A DNA stretch of 64,000 bases, taken from Ceratotherium simum simum. Taxonomy: Eukaryota; Chordata; Mammalia; Perissodactyla; Rhinocerotidae. Where the stretch lies: assembly GCF_000283155.1 (NCBI RefSeq), contig NW_004454225.1, positions 1,076,005 through 1,140,004 of the forward strand, written 5' to 3'. Under the pieces are notes generated by a model. It was not told the origin of the DNA, ran no database searches, and saw only the letters and a program-made list of their open reading frames with translations. The translations under genes and the position numbers were made by a program. Below, one piece after another: positions 1 through 10,879 of this stretch (positions are counted from its first letter, which is position 1; each line of letters begins with the position of its first letter).

Positions 1-593
1 GCTATTAGAGAAATTGAATCGTTCATCAGTAATGTTCCCACAAAGAAAACTCAGGCCCAGAGGGCTTCACCTGTGAGTTATTTAACCAAGAAATAATTCC
101 AGTCTTACCCCAACTTTTCCACATAATAGAAAAAGAGGGACTCTCCCCAATCCTTTTTATAAGTATAGTATAAATAAAATTATAGGCCAGTGTCACTCAT
201 GAATACAGATACAGAAATCCTAAACAAAACATTAGCAAACCACATCTGACAGTGTGTAAAAATGATAATACATCGTGACAAAATTGGGTCTTGTCCAGAA
301 ATGCAAGGTTGGTTTAACATTTGAAAATCAGTTAATGTAATTCACCACATTAAAGGTTAAAGGAGAAAGAGATAGTCATCTCCATAGAAGAAAAAGTTCA
401 TCATCTGTTTGTTTTAAAACTTGTAGCCAACTAGGAATACAAGGGAATGTCTTTATCCTAGTAAAGGTATTGACAAAAAACCTACAGCAAATATCCACTT
501 AATGGTGAAATGTTGAAAGCGTTCCCCTTGAGATCGGTCACAAGGCAAGGATGACTGCAATCCCATTTCCAGTAAACACAGCACCGATATCCT
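1..593 (+). mobile_element. L1 ORF2 fragment (reverse transcriptase region), old
   Basis: Reads like mutated L1 ORF2: phrases such as 'tgaatacagatacagaaatcctaaacaaaacattagcaaa' and 'ttccccttgagatcggtcacaaggcaagg' are characteristic. Frames are broken throughout. The copy continues at 922 after a DNA-transposon insertion and begins before the window. Confidence 0.8.
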
Positions 594-921
594 GGAGCTG
601 TGTCTAGTATGGTAGCCACTAGCCACCTACGACTACTGGGAACTTGAAATGTGACTAGTCCAGACTGAGATGTAAGAATAAAATTAAATACGCATTGGAT
701 TTTAAAGACTTAGTACAAAAAAAGCACAACACCATAAATGTCTCATTAATAATTTTATATTGATCACATATTGAAACAATAGTATTTTTGATATAGTGGG
801 TTACATGAAAAATTAATTTCACTTGCTTCTTGTAATTTTTTAATGTAGCTGTTGGAAAATTTCCAATTATACATGTGGCCAGCATATATGACTCACATCA
901 GATTTCTATTGGACAGTGCCG
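594..921. mobile_element. hAT-Charlie-type non-autonomous DNA transposon inserted in L1
   Basis: The ends resemble the CAGYGCTGTCCAATA-type termini of the family (degraded left end near 594, right end TCTATTGGACAGTGCCG near 921). The interior has the pattern 'gtagccactagccac ... aacttgaaatgtgactagtcc'. It splits an L1 that resumes on the far side. The exact family name (MER3-like) is not certain. Confidence 0.55.
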
Positions 922-2838
922 TCCTAGACAGTAAGACAACAAAACGAAATAAAGGTAAAAAGATTAGAAATAAATAAAACTGTCATTATTTTCAGATTTT
1001 ATGTAGAAAATCCAAAAAATTCTTCACATTATTTATTAGAATTAATAGGAGAATTTAGCAAAATTGATGGATTAAAAAAATCGATATACAAAAAAAGTTG
1101 TGTTTCTCTATGCCAGCAAAAAACAATTAGAAAATGAAGTAAAGTAAGATATAATTTATAACATAATAAAAATATGTAAAGTACCTAAGAATAAATCTAA
1201 TGAAAATGTGCAAAGCTCTTATGAGATAAAATCATAAATTTTTATCGTGAGACATTAAGGAAGGTCTAAGAGTGGAGAGTTAAGCCATGATTATGGATTG
1301 AAAGATTCAGTACTGAAACTATGTTGATTCTCTCCAAATTGGTCTATAGATTCAAGGTACTCCCGATCAAAATCACCACAGGTAGTTTTTGGAACTGGAT
1401 AAGCTGAACGTAAAATTTATATGGAAGTGCAAAGGGCTGAGACTAGCCGAGCTCCCTTGAAGGAGGACAAGGGAGGGGAGAGGATGGTGATGGAATTATC
1501 CCTGGTCCATACCAAGACATTATAAAGCTACAGCAAATAAGGCAATGTGTTATTGACACGAGGATAGACAAGTAGGACCATGGAACAAAAATTAAATTCC
1601 AGAAGAGAGAGAGAGAGAGACTGAACGTGCTTGTCAGTGGGTATGAACTTTTCAATAAATGGTGCTGGATTATTAGTTATCCGTACAGGGGAGAAAATGA
1701 AATGCGACCTCCTACATCACCAAAACTAACTCCATATGGCTTAAAAGCCTAAATGTGAAAGGGAAAACTCTGAAACTTTTAGAAGGTGATATTTAAAAAT
1801 ATCTTTAGTAACATGAGGTAGGGAATAATTTCTTATACAAGAAACAAGAGCATGAGTCTCATAGGAAACAATTGATAACTTCAACTACTTTAAAATTATG
1901 AATTTTATCAAAAGACAATACAGAGAGTGAAAAGGTAGAGAAAATATTTAAAACACTCATAAATTGACAAGGGAGAATATGTGAAGAATTCCTGTGAATC
2001 GGTAAGGAAGATATAGAGAACCAACTGGAACAAAAACTACAGCAGTGGAAAAGGATGGCAGAAGGCTTGAACAGGCACTTCATAAAGAGGAACCACAGGG
2101 ATCAATAAAATGAAAAGTTGCCTGACCTCGTGAGTAGTGCAAATACAAGCCCCCAACCGACACAACTTCAACCTGACTAGCAAAAATTTTTAAGTCTGAT
2201 AATAGCAAGTCCTGGCAAGAATTTAGAACAGTGTGAACTCTCAGATACTGCTCATGGGAATAAAAGTGGATTCAGCCACTTCGGAACGAGTTTGGCACTA
2301 CTGAGTAAACTTAAACCTGTACATAAGCTGTGAGCCAGCAATTATCTCCAATACACCTTAAAGCAATTCTTGCACATGTGCATCAGAAAACCTGTTTTTA
2401 GATGTTCATAGCAACAATATTTGTCAAAACTTGAAACAGCTCCCAAATCCAGTAGACTGGGCTAATAAAGTCTGGAATATTCACACACTGGATTATCATC
2501 CAGCATTGAAGCTGAAGGAAGTACGGTGATACACATTAACTGAAATGAATCAAAACCAGGCACTATTTTGTATAGGGATGCTTGTGTCGATGGCAAAACT
2601 AACAAGGAAAAAGAAAATGATTATTGCAGAGATCTGAATGAGATTTCCCCTTGGGGAGGGAGGTGAGTGTGAATGCAGAGGAACACGCAGTCCTGGAGAT
2701 GTGTCCTTTCTTAATTTGGAAGTTGCTCATGTGGGTGTTAGCTATATTCTTCTTCTTTGAATGTCCATATGTTTTATACATTCTTACAGATGTATTATGT
2801 ATCACAATGCAAAAATTAAATTAAATTTTAAAGAAATA
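922..2838 (+). mobile_element. L1 ORF2 3' part and 3'UTR (continuation)
   Basis: Same L1 as at 1-593. It includes the 'gattctctccaaattggtctatagattca' and 'tcaataaatggtgctggat' regions and the distal segment 'agcagcaattatctcc...', then an AT-rich 3' end. No long frame survives. It is of an old subfamily, judging by divergence. Confidence 0.8.
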
Positions 2839-2841
2839 TTT

Positions 2842-2935
2842 CTGAAACTGTAGTTAGGGACCAGACTATACAGAGCATTTTAGGCTATGTTAAGGATTTT
2901 TGTCTTTATCCTAAAGTACCAGATAATTGAGGGAA
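2842..2935 (-). repeat. L2 fragment
   Basis: 'cattttaggctatgttaaggatttttgtctttatcctaaag' matches the reverse strand of the L2 3' region. Confidence 0.4.
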
Positions 2936-3625
2936 AACTGAAGCTGAAAGAGAAAGACCAAGAGTAATAGAAAAAACTGACTCAAAAGAAAATAAAAATA
3001 ATTCAAGATACAAAAGCTAACTTGGGATGAAAGAGCGTCAGAGATATTTTAGGAGATACCACATATGCAAAACAAGAATAAGATGCTTTGAGAAAGGAGC
3101 AATCCGAAAATAAGGAAGAACTCTTGATCATTAAAAATATTGCTGAAATTTTAAAAATTAATAGAAGAGTTAGTTGATCCTAGAACATAGACTCAAAGAT
3201 GGAGAATGTGGAAGAAAAGACAAGAGCTATATAGATCCTTTGTAGCTATGCAACATCTGTTGCCAGGAGTCTCAGAAAGAGAAGGAAATGGGCAAATAGA
3301 AGAGAATTTCCCAGAGCTGAGCGGAGACACAGCCGTCAAATTGAAAGGCTCGTCAAGTGATGAGCAGGATGGATTTTTAAAGACTAACACCTATACACAC
3401 TAAGAAATATCTGATCATCAAGGATAAACAGAACATTAATTTAAAAGCTTTCTGTTTAAAAAAAAAATCACAAAGAAAGGAACATGAATCAGTCTGGCCT
3501 CACCAATAGTAGAGGCCAGAAGACAGCAGAGAAAGGTCTTCAAATTCTAGGGAAAAATTACTTTGAATTTAAAATTATACATCTGCTGGGCCAGTTAAAA
3601 ATTTTCTATGTAACAGAAAATATGA
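2936..3625 (+). mobile_element. HAL1 or L1 ORF1-like fragment, first part
   Basis: 'aggccagaagacagcagagaaaggtcttcaaattctagggaaaa' is typical of the ORF1 3' region of HAL1 or old L1. The copy is interrupted at about 3625 and seems to resume at about 4098. No intact frame. Confidence 0.5.
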
Positions 3626-4097
3626 CTTACAGTGCCTTACACAAATAGGAGGCCACTTTTCTCATCTAACCAGACATCTGGATGAAGCATTGCTTGCTTG
3701 TTCAGTAGATCAGAGACATCAGGGCTAGCGTCTCTGTGATTCCACAGGCCTTTACCTTATATTTGTTGCCACATGGTCACAAGATGACTGCTACAGCTTC
3801 AGACGTCACACCCACGTTTCTTTCAGGAAGGAGGAGGAAGGGTGGTACCACGTGCGTACGTTCTCTTTTATCCTGATTTTATCAGGAAAACACGGCTTAC
3901 CCAGGAAACCTAGGAAAACTCCTGCTTATGGTTCAGTTGCCAGATATATGTCACATAGCTTCTCCTGGCTGCCAAAGACTCTGAGAAAGCAAGTATTTAG
4001 CCAACTTATATTGCTGGCCCATATATGGAAAAGGGGTTCTGTGAGCAAAAAATAAGTGAGAGTATAGATATGAGGTAGGCAAGTAGCAGGTTAGCCT
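3626..4097 (+). repeat. Dispersed repeat, family unresolved, inserted in HAL1/L1
   Basis: Contains the motif group 'ttgttgccacatggtcacaagatgactgct...cagacgtcacacccacgttt...aggaaggaggaggaaggg', which recurs in diverged form at 20336-20790, 37990-38510 and 44925-45215. I know this pattern as a common mammalian interspersed repeat but cannot name the family with confidence. Confidence 0.45.
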
Positions 4098-4250
4098 TAC
4101 TAGCCAAACTCCGATGTGGGGGCTAAATAAAGACATTTTTCAGACATGCAAGAGCTCTGAAAATTGACCTCCTGAACGCCCTTCATTGGGAAGTTATGTG
4201 AGAATCTACTTCAGCAAGAATGGCAATGTGTTAGCAGGGTAAGTAATGCT
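4098..4250 (+). mobile_element. HAL1 or L1 ORF1-like fragment, continuation
   Basis: 'gccaaactccgatg...aaataaagacatttttcagacatgcaag' is the segment expected directly after the part that ends at 3625, which supports a single element split by the intervening repeat. Confidence 0.5.
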
Positions 4251-4255
4251 AGCTA

Positions 4256-4735
4256 TTGGACCAAATACACACACACAGAGTCTCAGCAGTTAAATACACT
4301 AAGGGTTCATTTCTTGACCACCTTAGAGTCTAGTGTGGGTTAGTGGGGGCCAGGGTGGTGGGGTGGGGGGTAGGCTTTCCATCTAGTGGCTCCACCATCC
4401 TCTGGGGCCTCAGAGTCCTCCACAGGGACATTTGGCTGCTGGACACGGGACGAGAGAGGGGAAAGAAGGCACACATCACTTCCACGGAAGTGACACACTT
4501 TCCAGGCACATTTCCTTGGCAAGAACTAGTCATGGCACCCAACATCGGTGCAAGGAATTGGGTCATCTGCCCCAGCGCCAAGGGAGCGGAGGAGCTCGTA
4601 GATTTTGGTGAGCGCCTGCAGGTGCTGTAAGAGGTGGAAACCAACCAAGAGGAAGGTGTAGGTAATAAGAAACAAAGGGATTTATCCAGGAGTCCAGTGG
4701 AAATAAATCTCGGGAGCGTACACGTTGCAGCAAGC
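4256..4735 (+). repeat. Dispersed repeat, family unresolved
   Basis: Has 'ccatctagtggctccaccatcctctggggcc' and 'gcacacatcacttcc', features of the same broad repeat group as 3626-4097. The 135-residue antisense frame here is a chance frame. Confidence 0.4.
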
Positions 4736-4737
4736 AT

Positions 4738-5603
4738 AGAAAGCGATTTTCATGTCTCATGGGTAGAAACCTAGGAGTGGAATCACTGGGTTGTGAATGG
4801 CAACTTTTTAAGAAACTGTCAAACTGCTACATTCCCACCAACGCTGGGAGTTCCAGTTGCTCCACAGCCTTGCCACCATCAGTCTTTTCCATTTTAACTA
4901 TTTGTTGCTTGTGTATTGATGGAGGGTGGAGAATTTGCATTTGTCTAGTGACTAATGACATTGAGCATCTTTTCATGTGCTTAATTGCCATTCATACATC
5001 CTCTTTGGTAAAATGTGTTTTCAAATCTTTTGCCCACTTTTTAAATCAGATTGTCTTCTTATTTTTGGGTTATAAGAACTCTTTATATATTCCAAGTCTT
5101 CCATCAGATATATGTTTTGCAAATATTTTCTCCCAGACTGTGGCTTGTCTTTTGATTTTCTTAATGATGCCTTTCGAAGAATAAAAGCCCTTACATTTAG
5201 GTATATGGTCCACTATGAGTTAATTTTTGTAAATGATGTGAGGTGAGAACCAAGGTTCATTTTTTTCCGTATGGTTATCCGTCTTGTCGATTTCTACCCA
5301 AAAAAAAGACTGATCAAATTTTTATTGAGATTATGTTGAATCTGTAGCTCAATTTGGAAATGACTGACATCTTAACAATATTGAATTTTCCAATCCATGA
5401 AAATGTTATAACTTCCCATTTAACATTTAATATTTAGTTGTTTAATTTCTTTCAACATAGTTGAAATTTTCAGCTATGTTCTATAGTTTTGGGCGTACAG
5501 TTGCTAGACATCTTTGTCAGGGTTATCCCTAAGTGTTTCATTGCTGTTGTAAGAGACATTTCTAAATTTTAATTTCCAATTGTTCATGACTAGCATATAG
5601 AAC
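4738..5603 (-). mobile_element. L1 fragment, antisense (part 1)
   Basis: Typical antisense L1 text: 'aactgtcaaactgctacattcccacca', 'ctttatatattccaagtcttccatcagatatatg', 'gcaaatattttctcccagactgtggcttg'. A 141-residue plus-strand frame is the antisense of this LINE and not a gene. The ERE SINE at 5613-5870 splits it. Confidence 0.85.
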
Positions 5604-5617
5604 TAAATTTGATTTTT
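5604..5617. repeat. Target site duplication, left copy
   Basis: TAAATTTGATTTTT, repeated at 5871-5884 on the other side of the SINE. This is the footprint of L1-driven insertion. Confidence 0.85.
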
Positions 5618-5870
5618 TTTTTTTTTTTTTTTTTGGTGAGGAATATTGGCCCTGAGCTAAAATCTGTTACCTGTCTTCCTTTTTTTGCTTGAAGAAGATT
5701 GGCCCTGAGCTAACACCTGTGCCAATCTTCCTCTACTTTGTATATGGGACGCTGCCACATCATGCCTTGATGAGCAGTATGTAGGTCGGTGCCCGGGATC
5801 CGAACCTGTGAACCCTGTGCCGCTGAAGCAGAGCACGCCATCCTAACCACTACACCACCAGGCCAGCCCC
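5613..5870 (-). mobile_element. ERE-type tRNA-derived SINE (perissodactyl)
   Basis: Reads 5'-GGGGCTGGCC...GTTCGGATCCC...-3' on the minus strand. The tRNA-like head carries B-box-like GTTCGGATCCC, followed by 'ttagctcagggccaatcttc' and an A-tail (T run at 5612-5634 on the plus strand). ERE SINEs are confined to Perissodactyla, so this is the main clue to the host. Flanking 14-base duplications are intact, so the insertion is not very old. It landed inside an antisense L1. Confidence 0.9.
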
Positions 5871-5884
5871 TAAATTTGATTTTT
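5871..5884. repeat. Target site duplication, right copy
   Basis: TAAATTTGATTTTT, identical to 5604-5617. Confidence 0.85.
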
Positions 5885-6360
5885 TATATTGACCTTGTAT
5901 CTACAACATTGCTAAACTCACCTATTAGTTCTATTAGCTTTTTTGTAAATTCCACCCAGTTTTCTACGTAGATGATCCTCACTGTGAATAAAGACAGTTT
6001 TCCTTCTTTTCCAGGCTGTATGTCTTTCTTTTTCTCGCCTTGTTGCACTGGCAAAGACCTCCAGTACAATGTTGACTCAAAGTATTGAGTATCTTTGCCT
6101 TTTTCCTGATCTTAGCGAGAAAGCACTCAGATTTTTACCAATGTTTGTGATATCAGCTATAGATTTTTAGTAGACACCCTTTATTAGATTGAGAAAGTTT
6201 TCTTCTATTTCTAGTTCACTGAGAGTTTTTATTATAATAGAGTGTTGAATTTTGCCAAATGCTTTTTCTGCATCTGTTGGGATGATCATATGGTTTTTCT
6301 TTTCAGTTAATTAATATGGGGTATTAACATTTGATTTTTAAAATCAATAATAGTCCAATA
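5885..6360 (-). mobile_element. L1 fragment, antisense (part 2)
   Basis: Continues the antisense L1: 'gaattttgccaaatgctttttctgcatctgttgggatgatcatatgg' is the classic antisense ORF2 sequence. Confidence 0.85.
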
Positions 6361-6384
6361 TATTTTTTAAAGTTTGATTTTTAA

Positions 6385-6620
6385 ATATAAAAATGCAGAT
6401 TCTCAGGCTCTGAGGGATGTCCCAGACCCTCCTTTTGGCTCACCTCCCACCCACCGTTCAATTCCATCCGCTTCTCCCAACCCCTGCAGTCACCACCACA
6501 CCACCACCCTCCCTCCCAGATCAAGACACCAGAACCTGTCACTCCGGCCCCTGCTACCTCCTCCATCCAGCACTCGCAGCCAGAGTGACCGCCTCACTCC
6601 AGACTGACCATTTGTGAGAC
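6385..6620 (+). repeat. MER5A-like and L2-like fragments
   Basis: 'aaatgcagattctcaggctctgagg' resembles the hAT-Charlie element MER5A. 'gcagccagagtgaccgcctcac' resembles L2. Both are short and weak calls. Confidence 0.3.
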
Positions 6621-6689
6621 TGTCATTTATAACAATAAATATATAATATTTGAATATTGAATATTTGAAATATATATTTGGCCATCTTA

Positions 6690-7440
6690 CCCGTTTCTGG
6701 CACAGAACTCCTAAAATCCTTGGAATTTCCTAAGTGGTAAGAGCTATAAGTGTGTCTTGATATTCATAACAAACTCTTTTCAATCACATTTGAGTTTCTG
6801 TTAATGAAGTGACTTTTGGAAGCAACTAAGGATGGGGGCTGGTTGCCAGGGGAACCAACCGGATGATTCAAAGGTTCCAACTCACAGCCCCACCCCATGA
6901 CCTCCGGGGAGGGGAGAGAGACTGGAGGTTGAATCAATGGCCAATGGCCAACGATTTAATCAATCGTGCCTATGTAACGAAGCCTCCATAACAACCTCAA
7001 AGGACGGGGTTCAGAGAGCTTCCTGGTTGGTGACCACCCGGAGGTCTTGGGAGAGTGGCGCCCCTGGAGAGCTAGTTCCCAGACCTTGCTCTGTGCATCT
7101 CTTCCATCGGGCTGTTCCTGAGTTATATCCTTTTATAATAAGCTGGTAATCTAGTAAGTAAGCTGTTTCCCTCAGTTCTGTGAGCCGCTCTAGCAAATTA
7201 ATTGAATCCGAGGAAGGGTTCATGGGAACCCCCAGTTTATAGCCAGCCGGTCGGTTGGTCAGAAGCACAGGTGACAACCCGGACTTGGAATTGGCGTCTG
7301 AAGGGGGAGATGGGGTGGAGGAGCAGACTTGTGGGCCTGAGCCCTTAACCTGTGGGATCTGACACCATCTCCAGGTAGTAGAGTCAGAAATGAGTTAACT
7401 GCTTGGTGGTGTGGGAAAAAACACACTGGACCACCGGTCA
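6690..7440 (+). mobile_element. Solo LTR of an ancient class I-like endogenous retrovirus
   Basis: Contains the LTR pattern 'tatgtaacgaagcctccataacaacctcaaaggacggggttc', then 'ctcttccatcgggctgttcctgagttatatccttttataataagctggtaatc' (variant poly(A) signal AATAAG) and 'gtgggatctgacaccatctccaggtag'. I recognise this as a mammalian ERV LTR, though the family (MER-type) is unsure. No internal retroviral genes adjoin it, so it is a solo LTR. Edges are approximate. Confidence 0.6.
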
Positions 7441-7795
7441 GCTCAGGGCCTCCTCACTCTGCCTCTGCTGTTCCCTTCACTAGCGTTCCTCCCCACCCCT
7501 CCTCTGATGACTAAGGGCCTCTACCAGTCGCTATTGTTTCCATCCCTCAAAATGAAGCTGTCTCCTCCTCCTTGAAGCCTCCTGGGCTACCCCACTGTTT
7601 GCCCCCCAGCAAAACTTCTGGGCTTTCCTCAGTCCAGCCCTGACCCTGCTGTCGGTCTGTGTGCGTCTCCGCATCAGACTGGGAGCTCCTCCAGGACAGG
7701 GAACATTGCTGATTCATCTCACCATCCTGGTGCTCTGCCTGGGGCCAAGCACACAATAGGGGTTTAGCGTCTGTTGAGTGAATAAATAAATGCTC
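7441..7795 (+). repeat. L2 3' end
   Basis: Shows the L2 order: '...actgggagctcctccaggacagggaacattgctg', 'ctgcctggggccaagcacacaatagg', ending 'ttgagtgaataaataaatg'. Confidence 0.75.
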
Positions 7796-8224
7796 AGTGA
7801 GAGGCTGGCCTTCAGCAAGGCACAGAAGAGAGCAGAAGATGGGGGCTATACAGCAGGAGGTGGGAGGGCTGTTACAGAGCCAGCCCCAGTTGAAAAAGTA
7901 ACTGCAGAGGGCTGGCTACAGGATGCTGGTCCCCCAGAGCTCCTGAAATGAGCCCTGGAGGACAGTGGGATTCGCTCTGACCACCAGGTGGCGCCAGGCT
8001 CCCAGGTGTCCATCTGCTCTGCCCACGCTCCCCTATTTCCCTCTGGGATGGAGCCCCAGGGAGGCCAGAGTTAGAACCTGCAGGATGCACAGCAGCAATG
8101 TGAGAGGGTCCCTCCAGGCCAGCCCTCCATGTCGGCTCGGGTCCTCAGAGGATCCTGCCCCATCTGCTTTTCTGTGCCTGAGATTCCAACACTGGAGCTC
8201 AGATGCCTGCTCTAGGCTGCAAAA
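7796..8224. other. Intergenic, no recognised feature
   Basis: GC-rich sequence. The overlapping open frames on both strands show no family resemblance. Confidence 0.5.
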
Positions 8225-8384
8225 CCCTCCGGGGATGGTGATGGTGTGTCATGCGGAAAACGGGAGAGAGCAGGACTTGGATCCTGGAGACCAGGGCTCA
8301 AGTCTCCACCCTGGCACACGGCTGTGTGACTTGGGTGCTCTGAGGCTCGGTCTTGCTGTGTGCAGGCACATTCTGAGCTCTTTA
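8225..8384 (+). repeat. MIR fragment
   Basis: 'gagaccagggctcaagtctccaccctggcac...gctgtgtgacttgggtgctctgaggctcggt' follows the MIR core. Confidence 0.6.
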
Positions 8385-8530
8385 CGTTTGTTACTCAGTT
8401 AATCCCTCCACAGCCTTAGGATGCAGGAACCACTATTAGCCCCATTTTACAGATGAGGGAACGGAGGCACAGAGAAGTTAAGTAGCTAGCTAAAGGTTAC
8501 ACAGCTAGGAGGTGGGTCCCGGCCCACTGA
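8385..8530 (-). repeat. MIR fragment
   Basis: 'ccccattttacagatgagggaacggaggcacagagaagttaagtagc...aggttacacagctagga' is the MIR reverse strand. Confidence 0.8.
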
Positions 8531-9404
8531 GATCCTCCTGGGGAGGGATGCCATGCCTGGGGCTGGGAGGAGAGAAGATGGGGGAGGCAGAGGCCCCAGG
8601 GTCCAGGCTGGCAGGGGAAGCCAACCAGACTGAGGAGGAGAGCGGCAGAAGGGCATCTTGGAGCCAAGCGGGAGAGAGACACAGAAGGTGCTGAAGGCTG
8701 CTGAGAGGTGTGGCAGCTGAGGAGTGACAGCGACAGCGCTGGGCGAAGGAGGGGAGGCAGTGTGGACAAAGGAATGGGAGAAGGGTCGGTGGGAGCTGGG
8801 GGTCGAGGGGCTTGTCTATTGGTTTGTTTTCAGGCAGATGCTTGAGGGTGAGTCTGGACTGCTGGGGGAGAGGTAGAGGGGTGGCTGGTGGAAGGGGACG
8901 AGCTGGTGATTCTGAAAGGGGAAGGCAGGAGAGGAACCAGGAGCACCTCCTGGGCACAGGCCGTGAGGACCCTCCACAGAGTAGTGTCTCGGGCCCATGC
9001 GCCTCCATCTCTGGTTCTACAGAGGAGCACGCTGACGCTTTGATAGGTAAGTGATCGCTGAGAAACCCAGGCCCAGCCCTCTCCCACAGGGCCCAGCGTC
9101 TCCCAGCGAGCTCCTGCTGTGGGCCAAGCCCCCGCCCCGTCCAGGGAGGGAGACCGGAAAAGCCAGGCCCAATGGCTCGACCCCACAGTGACCGTGATCA
9201 AGGCCAGGAGACAAGGCCGAGGGAGACAGCCCCAACCTCTGGGTCAGACAGTCTCCCGCCTTCCCTCCCTCCTTCTGTTCCTGTTCCCATCTCTGGGAAC
9301 GCTGAGGGCCAGGGTGGGCACAGGGTCTGGACGTGGAGCTGTCCCGGGTATGCCCGGTTAGAAAGCATCTTAGGCTGGCTCTCTGGGCACTGAGAACCTG
9401 CTGG
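8531..9404. other. Intergenic, no recognised feature
   Basis: GC-rich. The 167-residue and 123-residue minus-strand frames overlap other frames, are low-complexity (Ser/Pro/Leu) and have no domain. Confidence 0.5.
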
Positions 9405-9560
9405 GTGCTGTCCCGCCTTCATAGGTGTGCTAACTCTCGGGTCCTCCAGCACCCCAGGAGGGGGTGCTATGACAATCCTCTTCTTGCAGGTGAGGAAACA
9501 GACACAGAGATGTTGAATGTCTTGCCCAAGTCACACAGCTAGCGAGTGATGGAGCCAGAA
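9405..9560 (-). repeat. MIR fragment
   Basis: 'caggtgaggaaacagacacagagatgttgaatgtcttgcccaagtcacacagctagcgag' matches the MIR reverse strand. Confidence 0.75.
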
Positions 9561-9689
9561 CATTTCCATAGCGCAGAGCATATTGCATTCTGCATTATTA
9601 AAACGCCCCACCATTGGGTCCATCTAGTGAGGCTGCGGGGCCAGACCTGAGCCCAGACGGTGCCGCTGCAGACCCACCCTCGTAAGCAC

Positions 9690-9800
9690 TCTCCAGGGCC
9701 AGAGACCCTCGATTCACAGACTAGGAAACTGAGGCCCAGAGAGGGGAATAACTCACAGAGACCTGCCCCTGCTGTGGAGCAGAAGCAAACCAGGACTCTG
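9690..9800 (-). repeat. MIR fragment
   Basis: 'cagactaggaaactgaggcccagagaggggaataactcac' resembles the MIR reverse strand. Short. Confidence 0.5.
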
Positions 9801-10615
9801 GCCTGGTGGCTCCAAGGCCAGGGCCCCTTCCTCAGCGCTTTGTGATGACCCTTTGTCCTGTCCTGTCCTAGGAGACCCGCCCTGCTCCATCAGCCCCCTG
9901 GGCCCATCCCTGCACTGCCAGCTCACGCTGCCTCACCTGCTCCAGACTCAGACCGCCCACGGGCCTATAACCCTTTCCTGCAGCCCATTTCTACAGCCCC
10001 CAGGAGGATTTCCACCAGGGATCGGAGGAGAGCCTTGCCCCCCACCCCCGGGGCAGGTGCGTGATGGGCACCGGATGAGGAGGCAGGGGGACGGGTGTGG
10101 GCAGGCAAGTCCTTTCCGGGTCCCCCCTGAGGCCCTCAAGTGTGGCCCCGAGCCCCACTCGCTGTGTTTGGCGCCCGGCTTCCGGCTGCACAGGCCCAGG
10201 GCCCAACAGCCAGCGGCCAGGCTGAGACTCATTTCCTCCGGGCCGCCGACCGCACCTGCTCCCACCCCTCACACATCTGCTTCTCCCTCCCCTCGCCAAG
10301 CCCCGGTCTCTGCTCCTCTTCCTGCGGGACACCCCATGGTGATCCCATCTCTTCTTAGATGCCCCTCCTTCCCACTCTCAGCCTTCCTCCAGCTGGGCCC
10401 GGGGCAGCCTCCCCGCTCTCCACGGGCCCGCCTGGCTCCCACTGCCACAGCCCCCCGCTGGGCCCGGGCCTTCCTTTACTACCTCTCAGTCTATGGCTGG
10501 GGAAACTGAGGCCACTAACCTGGGGGCTCCTCAGAGGCATGTCTGGGGCTTGATCATCTGTGTGTCCCCAAGGCCTGGCGTGGGGCCGGGACAGGGCAAG
10601 TACTGCAGTGTGGCA
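9801..10615. other. Intergenic, no recognised feature
   Basis: Very C-rich. A 218-residue plus-strand frame (9853-10509) is Pro/Ser-rich, lacks domains and has competing frames on both strands, so I treat it as chance. Confidence 0.5.
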
Positions 10616-10830
10616 TTCCTGAGATGGCAAGTGGAGTCAGCTAGCCTGGAATCCAGCTCCACCATTATGTGCTGTGCAGCCCGGGGCAAGTCCTTCAACC
10701 TCTCTGAGCCTCCATTTTCTCATTTTTCAAAACTGGGAAGAAAGAGGCCTACTTCATAGGGTTGTAGTGAGAATTAATAAAACAATGTATGCAAAATAAA
10801 CATCTCAGTATAAGGTGGTTATCATTCATT
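10616..10830 (+). repeat. MIR, nearly complete
   Basis: 'gcccggggcaagtccttcaacctctctgagcctccattttctcattttt' and 'catagggttgtagtgagaattaataaaacaatg' follow MIR in order. A short L2 reverse 3' end follows (10831-10875). Confidence 0.85.
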
Positions 10831-10879
10831 TATGTAGTAAACACTGATTGAGCACCTACTGTGTGTCATTATTATTGAG

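Noticed and set aside
5613..5870. tRNA gene (A/B-box-like head)
   Set aside because: The tRNA similarity belongs to the head of the ERE SINE; the cloverleaf is degenerate and an A-tail follows.
9853..10509. 218-residue Pro/Ser-rich plus-strand frame
   Set aside because: Low-complexity translation of C-rich DNA, with three overlapping frames on the other strand.
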